Of a DNA stretch of 6,008 nucleotides, positions 1 to 5,936 are shown piece after piece. The notes beneath the pieces were generated by a model, which had not been told where the DNA came from, made no database searches, and saw nothing but the letters and a program-made list of their open reading frames with translations. Both the position numbers and the translations under genes were made by a program. Position 1 is the stretch's first letter, and the number at the start of each line of letters is the position of its first letter. The DNA comes from Candidatus Tenderia sp. (GTDB lineage: Bacteria; Pseudomonadota; Gammaproteobacteria; Tenderiales; Tenderiaceae): the NCBI GenBank assembly GCA_030148045.1, contig JASBUE010000138.1, forward strand, positions 1 to 6,008. The letters run 5' to 3'.

Positions 1-1
1 T

Positions 2-1132
2 GACGCCGCCGTGATCGCGGTGCTGAAAAAGGCCGGGGCCAAGGATGAGCAGGTGTATGCCGGCCTGAATGCCGACGAGAGCCTGCTCAAGGCGGCCCGC
101 ACCGGCGATGTCATCAAGGTGGAGCAGTTGCTGGCTGACGGCGTCGCTGATCCCAATTCCGCCAATAAGAATGGTGTCCTGCCGCTGCCGGCGGCCGCCT
201 TCGAGGGGCAGCTGAAGACGGTCAGGGCGCTGGTCGAGGGTGGTGCCGAAATCAATTTCGTGCCCGTTGGTCTGAGCCAGTTTTCCCTTTCCAAGTCCCA
301 TGCGCCGCTCAGCGAACGCGAACTCATGGAAGCCGCTGCGCGCGGCGATACCGCGCTCCACGCCGCCGTGCGCCAGGGCCATCCCACGGTGGTCCGCTAT
401 CTGCTCGAGCGCGATGCCCGGGTCAGCCTGGCCAACCGCCACGGCGAGACACCGTTGCTGGTAGCCGCCGGCAATGGCAACGTAGGGCTGGTGAAATTGC
501 TTTTGGCCAACGCTGCCGACCCCAACACTCTGGAGCAGGACAACCGCCGTAACCGTCTGGCCCTGGCCAAACACGCCATAGGCAGGAACAGCGTATTGAT
601 CGTGGCGGTCGCAAAGGGGCATGAGGAGGTTGCCCGGGCGCTAATCGAGGCGGGCGCCGCTGTGGATTATCGCGGCTTTATGGGCAAGACACCCCTCTAC
701 GTGGCGGTGGAAAACGGTCGCCGCAACCTGGTGCAGCTGCTGCTGGCGCAAGACGCCGATGTCAACATCGAAAGCCTGGCGGGACGCAGTCCCCTGATGG
801 AGGCGGCTAAAACGGGCAATCATCGCATCGTCGCCGACCTGCTCCACCATGGCGCCAACGTCAACGCCATCGAGGCGCCCGAGCTGGGCTATGCCCGCGA
901 AGTGCAGGCCGGCGCCGGCACGGGCATGACGGCGCTGATGTTTGCGGCCCGGGGCGGCCACGACAAGGTGGTGGTGCAACTGCTGCAGTCCGGGGCCCAG
1001 GCCAACATCCACAACTCCGACGGCGAAAGTGCCCAAGACATGGCCACCGATGCCGGCTATGACGACATCGTGCAGCTGTTATCGCCGGGGTCAGCACTGG
1101 ATTCCGTCACTCTCAACGCAATAGAGAATTAA
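2..1132 (+). CDS. Ankyrin-repeat protein, 5' end outside the window
   Basis: The frame is open to the left edge. A GTG at 11 is the first possible start in view, but the codons before it (Asp-Ala-Ala) and the following VIAVLKKAGAK read as the end of an ankyrin repeat, so the true start lies upstream. Counting from the GTG as residue 1, I see about eight more ankyrin-like units, at roughly 22-52, 55-84, 112-143, 145-175, 193-221, 225-253, 258-287 and 305-334, plus a degenerate C-terminal cap near 338-357. They show the family pattern: a G-x-TPL or G-x-TAL turn, an AA-x-x-G helix, then LL-x-x-GA and a D/N-x-N turn. Examples are GDTALHAAVRQGH and GKTPLYVAVENG. Residues 85-111 and 176-192 are longer inserts between units. 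Ankyrin arrays bind other proteins; no catalytic domain, signal peptide or membrane segment is visible in this part. Its TAA abuts the next gene's ATG, suggesting co-translation. The partner and pathway are unknown. Confidence 0.9.
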   Translation, partial: DAAVIAVLKKAGAKDEQVYAGLNADESLLKAARTGDVIKVEQLLADGVADPNSANKNGVLPLPAAAFEGQLKTVRALVEGGAEINFVPVGLSQFSLSKSHAPLSERELMEAAARGDTALHAAVRQGHPTVVRYLLERDARVSLANRHGETPLLVAAGNGNVGLVKLLLANAADPNTLEQDNRRNRLALAKHAIGRNSVLIVAVAKGHEEVARALIEAGAAVDYRGFMGKTPLYVAVENGRRNLVQLLLAQDADVNIESLAGRSPLMEAAKTGNHRIVADLLHHGANVNAIEAPELGYAREVQAGAGTGMTALMFAARGGHDKVVVQLLQSGAQANIHNSDGESAQDMATDAGYDDIVQLLSPGSALDSVTLNAIEN

Positions 1133-1591
1133 ATGCTAAAAAGCGTACGTCGTTTCTTCGATCAAAATATCAAGTCGGTCAGCGGCGGCCGTCAGGGCGA
1201 GATGCCCGAACGGGCGCTGCAACTGGCCACCGCGTCCCTGTTGATCGAGGTGTCGCGCGCCGATTTTCATATCAATGCGGAGGAGCGCGAGGCCGTGGTC
1301 GATGCGGTACAACACATGTTTTCCCTGTCCACCCAAGAGACACGCGAAATTGTCGAGTTGGCCGAGAGCGAGATCGACGATGCCACTTCCCTTTACGAGT
1401 TCACTCGCCTGGTCAACGACTATTTCTACTATGAACAAAAGCTCAAGATCGTCGAGCTGCTGTGGCGGGTCTGCTTTGCCGACCTGGACAAGGATAAATA
1501 CGAAGAGCACCTGATCCGCAAGATCAGCGACTTGATCTACGTCTCCCATTCCGACTTTGTACGCATGCGTCATCGGGTCGAAAACCAGTAA
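1133..1591 (+). CDS. TerB-like protein (COG4103-type tellurite-resistance B family)
   Basis: This is a 152-residue, mostly helical, acidic protein. Two similar helical stretches are visible. Residues 33-60 contain ASLLIEVSRADFHINAEER, the typical TerB pattern of a hydrophobic helix, an A/S-x-AD turn and then E-x-E. Residues 107-135 contain LLWRVCFADLDKDKYEEH, the same pattern repeated. This two-fold arrangement and the length fit the TerB / COG4103 family of small cytosolic all-helical proteins. Some TerB relatives bind metal and are linked to membrane stress or tellurite resistance, but most members, including this subgroup, have no proven function, and no other ter genes are visible here. 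The ATG directly follows the TAA of the ankyrin gene with no gap. Only a weak AGAGA (1123-1127) precedes it, so translation probably depends on ribosomes finishing the upstream gene. There is no signal peptide. The family assignment rests on pattern recognition only. Confidence 0.75.
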   Translation: MLKSVRRFFDQNIKSVSGGRQGEMPERALQLATASLLIEVSRADFHINAEEREAVVDAVQHMFSLSTQETREIVELAESEIDDATSLYEFTRLVNDYFYYEQKLKIVELLWRVCFADLDKDKYEEHLIRKISDLIYVSHSDFVRMRHRVENQ

Positions 1592-1656
1592 GCCGTTACA
1601 GTCTCCCACCATTTTCACCATTGTTGACACCAATTCCTGACTATGCCCGTCAGATA

Positions 1657-1679
1657 AAAACATATTTACAATATATCTT
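1657..1679. promoter_or_regulatory. Imperfect 23-bp inverted repeat over the -35 box, possible NsrR-like operator
   Basis: Two 11-base arms (1657-1667 and 1669-1679) flank a central base at 1668 and match each other at 8 of 11 positions as inverted repeats. On the minus strand it begins AAGATATATT and continues as AAATATGTTTT after the centre. The 11-1-11 layout and the AAGAT..ATT / AAAT...TT pattern resemble the NsrR nitric-oxide repressor site as I recall it. It covers the predicted -35 box, where a repressor would act. AT-rich DNA makes chance similarity easy, so the regulator assignment is tentative. Confidence 0.3.
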
Positions 1680-1693
1680 TTGATGGGTACTAT
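1665..1693 (+). promoter_or_regulatory. Predicted sigma70 promoter of the double-globin gene
   Basis: A TTTACA -35 box (1665-1670) is followed after exactly 17 bases by a TACTAT -10 box (1688-1693). Transcription would start near 1700, leaving a leader of about 46 bases before the ATG at 1746. The region is AT-rich compared with its surroundings. It is predicted from sequence only. Confidence 0.55.
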
Positions 1694-1730
1694 CTTGCCC
1701 GGAATGGTGCTGCCTTGATTGATTGTGACG

Positions 1731-1738
1731 AGGAGGAG
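1731..1738 (+). promoter_or_regulatory. Strong ribosome binding site fixing the globin start at 1746
   Basis: AGGAGGAG lies 7 bases before the ATG at 1746. This settles the start: a more upstream in-frame TTG at 1719 would place this Shine-Dalgarno sequence inside the coding region. Confidence 0.8.
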
Positions 1739-1745
1739 AGAGAGT

Positions 1746-2561
1746 ATGTTCGGGGTTTTGAAAAAGATGTTTGGCGGCGGAGAGCCCGCCCCTGCGGCCA
1801 AGGCGCCGTTGTATGAACGCATCGGCGGTGAGCCCGCGGTGGATGCCGCGGTCGATGTCTTCTACCGCAAGGTGCTGGCCGACGAGCGCATCAACCGGTT
1901 CTTTGAAGGCGTGGACATGGATAAGCAGCGCGCAAAGCAAAAGGCATTCTTGACCTTCGCCTTCGGCGGTCCCGCCAATTACAGCGGCAAGGATATGCGT
2001 CTGGGCCATGCCCACTTGGTGGAGCGGGGCTTGAATGCCAGCCATTTCGATGCCGTCATGGAAAACCTAGGCGCCACGTTGAAGGAGCTGGGCGTGCCGG
2101 ACGATCTGATTGCCGAAGCCGCCGCCATTGCCGAAAGCGTGCGCGGCGATGTCCTGGCCGGCTATACCGAGGAAGAAAAGGCGGCCATGAGCAAAGATAA
2201 AAGCCTGTACGAACGTATCGGCGGGGAAGCTGCAGTGGACGCCGCGGTGGATGTGTTCTACCGCAAGGTGCTGGCCGACGAGCGTATCAACCGGTTTTTC
2301 GAAGGTGTGGACATGGACAAACAGCGCGCCAAGCAAAAGGCATTCTTGAGCTTCGCCTTCGGCGGCCCCGCCAATTACAGCGGCAAGGACATGCGCGCAG
2401 CCCACGCCCACTTGGTGGCCAGGGGATTGGACGATTCCCACTTCGACGCGGTCATGGAGAATCTGGGCGCCACCCTGAAAGAGCTGGGCGTGCCGGACGA
2501 TCTGATTGCCGAAGCCGCGGCGATTGCCGAGAGCACCCGCAACGACGTGCTGGGTCGCTGA
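1746..2561 (+). CDS. Double-domain group I truncated haemoglobin (tandem fusion)
   Basis: The 271-residue protein holds two group I truncated globin domains, residues 22-139 and 154-271, joined by a 14-residue linker. They match at 107 of 118 positions. A normal family member is a single domain of about 120 residues. Each copy has the LYERIGG start, Tyr B10 (Y40/Y172), Gln E7 (Q61/Q193), Lys E10 (K64/K196), Gln E11 (Q65/Q197) and the proximal haem ligand His F8 (H88/H220), placed by comparison with Synechocystis GlbN (Y22, Q43, H46, Q47, H70). The GlbN His117 that links covalently to haem has no counterpart. Tyr B10 with two Gln residues forms a polar distal pocket typical of globins that bind O2 tightly or detoxify NO. 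Lys at E10 could be a sixth haem ligand, as in Chlamydomonas THB1. A 21-residue N-terminal extension (MFGVLKKMFGGG, then Pro/Ala-rich) precedes domain 1. The gene stands alone with its own promoter and terminator. The product is probably cytosolic; its role in NO or O2 chemistry is inferred. Confidence 0.93.
   Translation: MFGVLKKMFGGGEPAPAAKAPLYERIGGEPAVDAAVDVFYRKVLADERINRFFEGVDMDKQRAKQKAFLTFAFGGPANYSGKDMRLGHAHLVERGLNASHFDAVMENLGATLKELGVPDDLIAEAAAIAESVRGDVLAGYTEEEKAAMSKDKSLYERIGGEAAVDAAVDVFYRKVLADERINRFFEGVDMDKQRAKQKAFLSFAFGGPANYSGKDMRAAHAHLVARGLDDSHFDAVMENLGATLKELGVPDDLIAEAAAIAESTRNDVLGR
1809..2162 (+). repeat. Tandem intragenic repeat, copy 1 (globin domain 1)
   Basis: This 354-bp unit encodes globin residues 22-139 and recurs 396 bp downstream. 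Exact matches include a 38-base block (2085-2122 against 2481-2518). Other stretches differ mainly at third codon positions. Confidence 0.9.
2205..2558 (+). repeat. Tandem intragenic repeat, copy 2 (globin domain 2)
   Basis: Second copy of the 354-bp unit, encoding residues 154-271. It follows an in-frame ATG at 2187 (MSKDKSLYER), which looks like the natural start of a free-standing globin. This suggests that a complete second gene was fused in frame to the first. Confidence 0.9.
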
Positions 2562-2587
2562 TCTAAATCATTCGTTCCGATGCAGGA

Positions 2588-2617
2588 GGCGCTGCCGGCT
2601 GAGGCAGCGCCTTTTTT
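2588..2617 (+). terminator. Intrinsic terminator after the globin gene
   Basis: A perfect 9-bp GC-rich stem, GGCGCTGCC (2588-2596) with GGCAGCGCC (2603-2611), encloses a 6-base loop and is followed by six T residues (2612-2617). It lies 27 bases after the globin stop codon and should separate this unit from gltX. Confidence 0.92.
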
Positions 2618-2647
2618 GTGCCCGGCCGATTGGGCGCTGCGAATTTA

Positions 2648-2677
2648 TTCACCGCCTGGCAGGCGGTTTGTTAAAAT
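2648..2677 (+). promoter_or_regulatory. Predicted sigma70 promoter of gltX
   Basis: TTCACC (2648-2653) and TAAAAT (2672-2677) are separated by 18 bases. The -10 box is good and the -35 box moderate. Transcription would begin near 2684, about 34 bases before the gltX ATG. The spacer contains a 15-bp palindrome, listed separately. Confidence 0.5.
2652..2666. repeat. Perfect 15-bp palindrome in the gltX promoter spacer
   Basis: CCGCCTG and CAGGCGG are exact inverse complements around a single central G at 2659. The site lies between the predicted -35 and -10 boxes. It could be an operator. As RNA it could also form a short hairpin followed by TTTG, acting as a weak back-up to the upstream terminator. 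Confidence 0.6.
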
Positions 2678-2717
2678 AGTCCCCTTTGCATTTTCAACAC
2701 GGTTTTAGGGAAAGATA

Positions 2718-4121
2718 ATGACGGTACGCACCCGTTTCGCCCCCAGCCCCACCGGCTACCTGCACATCGGCGGCGCCCGCACGGCGCTGTTTTCCTGGTT
2801 GCACGCCCGCAAGCACGGCGGCAGTTTCGTGCTGCGCATCGAGGACACCGACCTGGAGCGCTCCACCGCCGAGTCGGTTAACGCCATCCTCGAGGGCATG
2901 ACCTGGCTGGGCCTGGAGTACGACGAGGGGCCGTTCTATCAGACCGAGCGTTTTCCGCGTTATAAAGAGATGATCCAGCAGCTCTTCGACCAGGACCACG
3001 CCTATCACTGCTACTGCACCAAGGAGGAGTTGGAGGCCATGCGCGAAGAGCAGATGGCGAAGAAGCAGAAGCCGCGTTATGACGGCCGCTGTCGCCATCG
3101 CCGCGAGCCGCGCGAGGGGGTGGAGCCGGTAATCCGTTTCAAGAACCCCACCGAGGGCGTGGTGGTGATCGACGATCTGATCAAGGGCAGGGTGGTGATC
3201 AACAACGCCGAGCTGGACGATCTGGTCATCGCCCGTCCCGACGGTTCACCCACCTATAATCTCACCGTGGTGGTGGACGATTCCGATATGGCGATCGACT
3301 ACGTCATCCGCGGCGACGACCATCTCAACAACACGCCGCGCCAGATCAACATCCTCAAGGCGCTCGGCATCGAGCCGCCCAAATATGCCCACCTGCCCAT
3401 GATCCTGGGCGCCGACGGCAAGCGCCTCTCCAAGCGCCACGGCGCGGTGAGTGTGATGCAGTATCGCGAGGAGGGCTACCTGCCCGAGGCGGTGCTCAAC
3501 TACTTGGTGCGGCTGGGCTGGTCCCACGGCGATCAGGAGATCTTCTCCGTCGATGAGATGATTGAACTGTTCGATTTGGCCAACTGTAACAAGGCGGCGT
3601 CGACCTTCAATCCGGAAAAGCTGCGTTGGCTCAACCACCAGTACCTCATGAACAGCGATCCGGCCCACGTGGGCCACCACCTGAGCTATCATCTGGGCAG
3701 CCTGGAGATCGATCCCGCCGAGGGGCCGGACATCGTCGCGGTGGTCGAGGCGCAACGCGAAAAGGCCAAGACCCTGGTGGAGTTGGCCCGGGTCTGCGTC
3801 TTCTATTATCGTGATCCGCAGGAGTACGACGCCAAGTCGGCCAAAAAGGCCTTCGCCGGTGACGCCGCCCATGTGTTGGCCGAGTTGCGCGATGCCATGG
3901 CGGCCATGAGCGATTGGACCCGCGAGTCTATCCATGCCACCTTGCAGCAGGTCGTGGACAAGCTGGAGGTGGGTTTCGGCAAGGTGGGCATGCCGGCGCG
4001 CCTGGCAGTGACCGGCGGTGCGCCGTCGCCCGATCTGGATCTGGTGCTCTATCTGGTCGGCAAGGAGGCCTGTCTGCGGCGCTTCGACAAGGCAATCGAA
4101 TTTATCAACGCGAATGCATAA
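2718..4121 (+). CDS. gltX: Glutamyl-tRNA synthetase
   Basis: The enzyme attaches glutamate to tRNA-Glu in the cytosol using ATP. The 467-residue length is close to the 471 of E. coli GltX. Class I signatures are present: FAPSPTGYLHIGG with the HIGH-type motif at residues 16-19, and KRLSKR (235-240) as the KMSKS-type loop. The zinc site seen in E. coli GluRS is intact, with C98, C100, C125 and H127 at the same residue numbers (CYC...YDGRCRH). The C-terminal half is the helical anticodon-binding region. The start is supported by AGGGA (2707-2711) 6 bases before the ATG. The gene has its own promoter and no terminator before glnS 40 bp downstream, so the two are probably co-transcribed. Nothing is broken. 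Whether it charges only tRNA-Glu, or also tRNA-Gln, cannot be read from the sequence by eye; this matters because the neighbouring glnS carries a stop codon. Confidence 0.98.
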   Translation: MTVRTRFAPSPTGYLHIGGARTALFSWLHARKHGGSFVLRIEDTDLERSTAESVNAILEGMTWLGLEYDEGPFYQTERFPRYKEMIQQLFDQDHAYHCYCTKEELEAMREEQMAKKQKPRYDGRCRHRREPREGVEPVIRFKNPTEGVVVIDDLIKGRVVINNAELDDLVIARPDGSPTYNLTVVVDDSDMAIDYVIRGDDHLNNTPRQINILKALGIEPPKYAHLPMILGADGKRLSKRHGAVSVMQYREEGYLPEAVLNYLVRLGWSHGDQEIFSVDEMIELFDLANCNKAASTFNPEKLRWLNHQYLMNSDPAHVGHHLSYHLGSLEIDPAEGPDIVAVVEAQREKAKTLVELARVCVFYYRDPQEYDAKSAKKAFAGDAAHVLAELRDAMAAMSDWTRESIHATLQQVVDKLEVGFGKVGMPARLAVTGGAPSPDLDLVLYLVGKEACLRRFDKAIEFINANA

Positions 4122-4161
4122 GCACTCGGCGCTTAATGGTTAATTTAGGAATAGAGGCAGG

Positions 4162-5847
4162 ATGAGCGAAACCAACTCCCCAAGCAACTTTATCCGCCAG
4201 ATCATCGACGAGGATCTGAAAACGGGCAAGCACAGCAGCATCGCCACCCGTTTTCCGCCCGAACCCAACGGTTATCTCCACATCGGCCATGCCAAGTCCA
4301 TCGTGCTCAACTTCGGCATCGCGCAGGACTACAAGGGCCGCTGCCACCTGCGTTTCGACGACACCAATCCGCACAAGGAAGACACCGAGTTCGTCGAGTC
4401 CATCAAACAGGACGTGCACTGGCTGGGTTATGAATGGGACGGCCTCTACTTCGCCTCCGGTTATTTCAACAAGCTGTATGAATTCGCCGTCGAGCTGATC
4501 AAGGCCGGTAAGGCCTATGTTTGCGAACTGACTGCGGAACAGACCCGCGAATACCGCGGCACACTAACCGAGCCGGGCAGGGAGAGCCCGTATCGTAATC
4601 GCTCGGTGTAGGAGAACCTGGACCAGTTCGAGCGCATGAAAAACGGGGAATTCGAGGACGGCGCCAAGGTGCTGCGCGCCAAGATCGACATGGCCTCGCC
4701 CAACATGAACCTGCGTGATCCGACCCTGTACCGCATCCGCCACGGCGTCATTCACCATCAGACCGGCGAGGCCTGGTGCATCTATCCCATGTACGACTAC
4801 ACCCATCCCATCAGCGACGCGCTGGAGGGTATCACGCATTCGCTCTGCACCCTGGAGTTCGAGGATCACCGCCCACTTTACGACTGGGTGCTGGACAACG
4901 TCAGCATCGACTGTCATCCGCAGCAGATCGAGTTCTCACGCCTCAACCTGGAATACAGCGTGATGAGCAAGCGCAAGCTGACCCGGTTGGTGAGCGAGGG
5001 TTTCGTCGAAGGCTGGGACGATCCACGCATGCCCACCATCGCCGGCATGCGCCGGCGCGGCTATACGCCAGCGGCACTGCGCCAGTTCTGTCAACGCATC
5101 GGCGTCACCAAGAGCGAAGGCACGGTAGAGATGGAGCTGCTGGAAAACACCGTGCGCGACGAGCTCAATGTCAACGCGCCGCGGCGCATGGGCGTGCTCG
5201 ATCCGCTCAAGGTGGTGATCACCAACTACCCGGAAGAGCAGGTGGAAGAGGTGGAGTCGCCCAACCATCCCCAGGATGATTCCATGGGCACGCGCAAGAC
5301 ACCCTTCTGCAGCGAGATCTACATCGAACGCGAAGACTTCCGCGAGGAGGCCAACAAAAAGTTCAAGCGTCTGGTCAAGGGCGGGTTGGTGCGGCTGCGC
5401 AACGCCTACATCATCCGCTGCGACGAGGTAATCAAGGACGGGCACGACGAGGTGATCGAACTGCATTGCAGCTACGTGCCCGACTCCATCGGCCGGACAC
5501 CCGAAGGGGTCGGCAAACCGCGCGGCGTGATCCACTGGGTCTCGGCCCGCCACGGCGTCCAGGCCGAGGTGCGCCTCTACGACCGGTTGTTCGCCCACGC
5601 CTCGCCGGACGCGGCGGCCAATCGCGAAGACAAGGACTTCACCGAGTTCCTTAATCCCGACTCCCTGCGCACCTTGACCCAATGTGTGCTGGAACCGGCC
5701 CTGGCCGAGGCCAAGCCCGGTGAGGTCTTTCAGTTTGAGCGCCAAGGCTATTTTTGCGCCGACGCCGATCATGCCCACGGCAGACCAATCTTTAATCGCA
5801 CGGTCACCCTGCGTGACACCTGGGCCAAAATTGAACAAAAAGGCTAG
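4162..5847 (+). CDS. glnS: Glutaminyl-tRNA synthetase, reading frame interrupted by an in-frame TAG at codon 150
   Basis: GlnRS charges tRNA-Gln with glutamine. Read through the TAG, the frame gives 561 codons, close to the roughly 554 residues of E. coli. Landmarks sit at the E. coli residue numbers on both sides of the stop: E34, HIGH 40-43 and D66 before it; Y211, C229, D235 and MSKRK 268-272 after it. No indel therefore accompanies the TAG. The C-terminal anticodon-binding beta-barrels are intact to the ending LRDTWAK. There is no second stop or frameshift in the 1,233 bases after it. If the stop is real and not read, the product is 149 residues without the KMSKS loop or anticodon domains and cannot be active. 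The next in-frame ATG (4636) would also give a non-functional piece. GAGG just before ATG 4162 is a modest ribosome site. Annotated as a coding gene because it looks selected throughout; it would formally be a pseudogene if the TAG is true and not suppressed. Confidence 0.92.
4609..4611 (+). other. In-frame amber codon (TAG) inside glnS, codon 150
   Basis: The local reading is RNRSV-TAG-ENLDQF, where E. coli GlnRS has RDRSV-E-ENLALF. TAG therefore replaces a Glu codon and is one base from GAG. The next base is G. The change creates AGGAG (4610-4614), but no ATG, GTG or TTG lies at a useful distance after it, so a simple translational restart is unlikely. Confidence 0.9.
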
Positions 5848-5856
5848 TAGCGCTAA
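5845..5856 (+). other. Triple stop cluster ending glnS: TAG TAG CGC TAA
   Basis: The glnS frame closes with two consecutive TAG codons (5845-5850), one Arg codon and then TAA (5854-5856). If UAG were read as an amino acid, the protein would gain three residues and still stop at TAA. The other complete stops in the window are TAA (three genes) and TGA (one). Confidence 0.85.
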
Positions 5857-5865
5857 GTTCAGGGA

Positions 5866-5923
5866 AAAATGGAGAAAAATATTAAATCTTGCACTTGACG
5901 CGTTCCCCTTGCCCTCGTAAAAT
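5866..5923 (+). promoter_or_regulatory. Stable-RNA type promoter of the tRNA gene
   Basis: TTGACG (5895-5900) and TAAAAT (5918-5923) are spaced exactly 17 bases apart. A run of A and T tracts just upstream (about 5866-5890) resembles an UP element that binds the RNA polymerase alpha subunit. The GCGC right after the -10 box (5924-5927) is the GC-rich discriminator found at stringently controlled rRNA and tRNA promoters. Transcription should start near 5930, a few bases before the tRNA. Confidence 0.8.
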
Positions 5924-5936
5924 GCGCATCTCTTTC

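Noticed and set aside
11..13. GTG as the true start of the ankyrin gene
   Set aside because: The frame is open to the edge, and the residues around it form the end of an ankyrin repeat, so the start is outside the window.
1624..1629. TTGACA as the -35 box of the globin promoter, within an imperfect palindrome at 1621-1633
   Set aside because: No -10 box lies at 16-18 bases; the nearest candidate is more than 20 bases away. The TTTACA/TACTAT pair downstream is better spaced.
1719..1745. Upstream TTG start for the globin gene
   Set aside because: It would translate the strong AGGAGGAG ribosome site as protein. ATG 1746 has ideal spacing to it.
1592..1745. Intrinsic terminator or CRISPR-like repeats after the TerB-like gene
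   Set aside because: I see no GC-rich stem followed by T residues and no regularly spaced repeats. The spacer holds only the globin promoter elements.
1136..1822. Minus-strand frame of 228 codons over the TerB-like gene and the globin promoter
   Set aside because: It runs antisense to two better-supported genes and through a promoter region. No family is recognised.
3246..3935. Minus-strand frame of 229 codons across gltX
   Set aside because: Shadow of gltX. The translation is rich in His, Gly and Val typical of antisense reading, with no domain.
4609..4611. Selenocysteine insertion as the explanation of the internal stop
   Set aside because: Selenocysteine uses TGA, and this codon is TAG at a non-redox Glu position.
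4936..5838. Long open frame of 300 codons on the minus strand across glnS
   Set aside because: It lies wholly inside a well-recognised gene in GC-rich DNA, where long antisense frames are common. Its translation resembles no family I know.
4636..5847. Separate 403-residue gene starting at the ATG after the TAG
   Set aside because: It is the continuation of glnS in the same frame and lacks the HIGH half of the active site. No ribosome site is correctly spaced before 4636.
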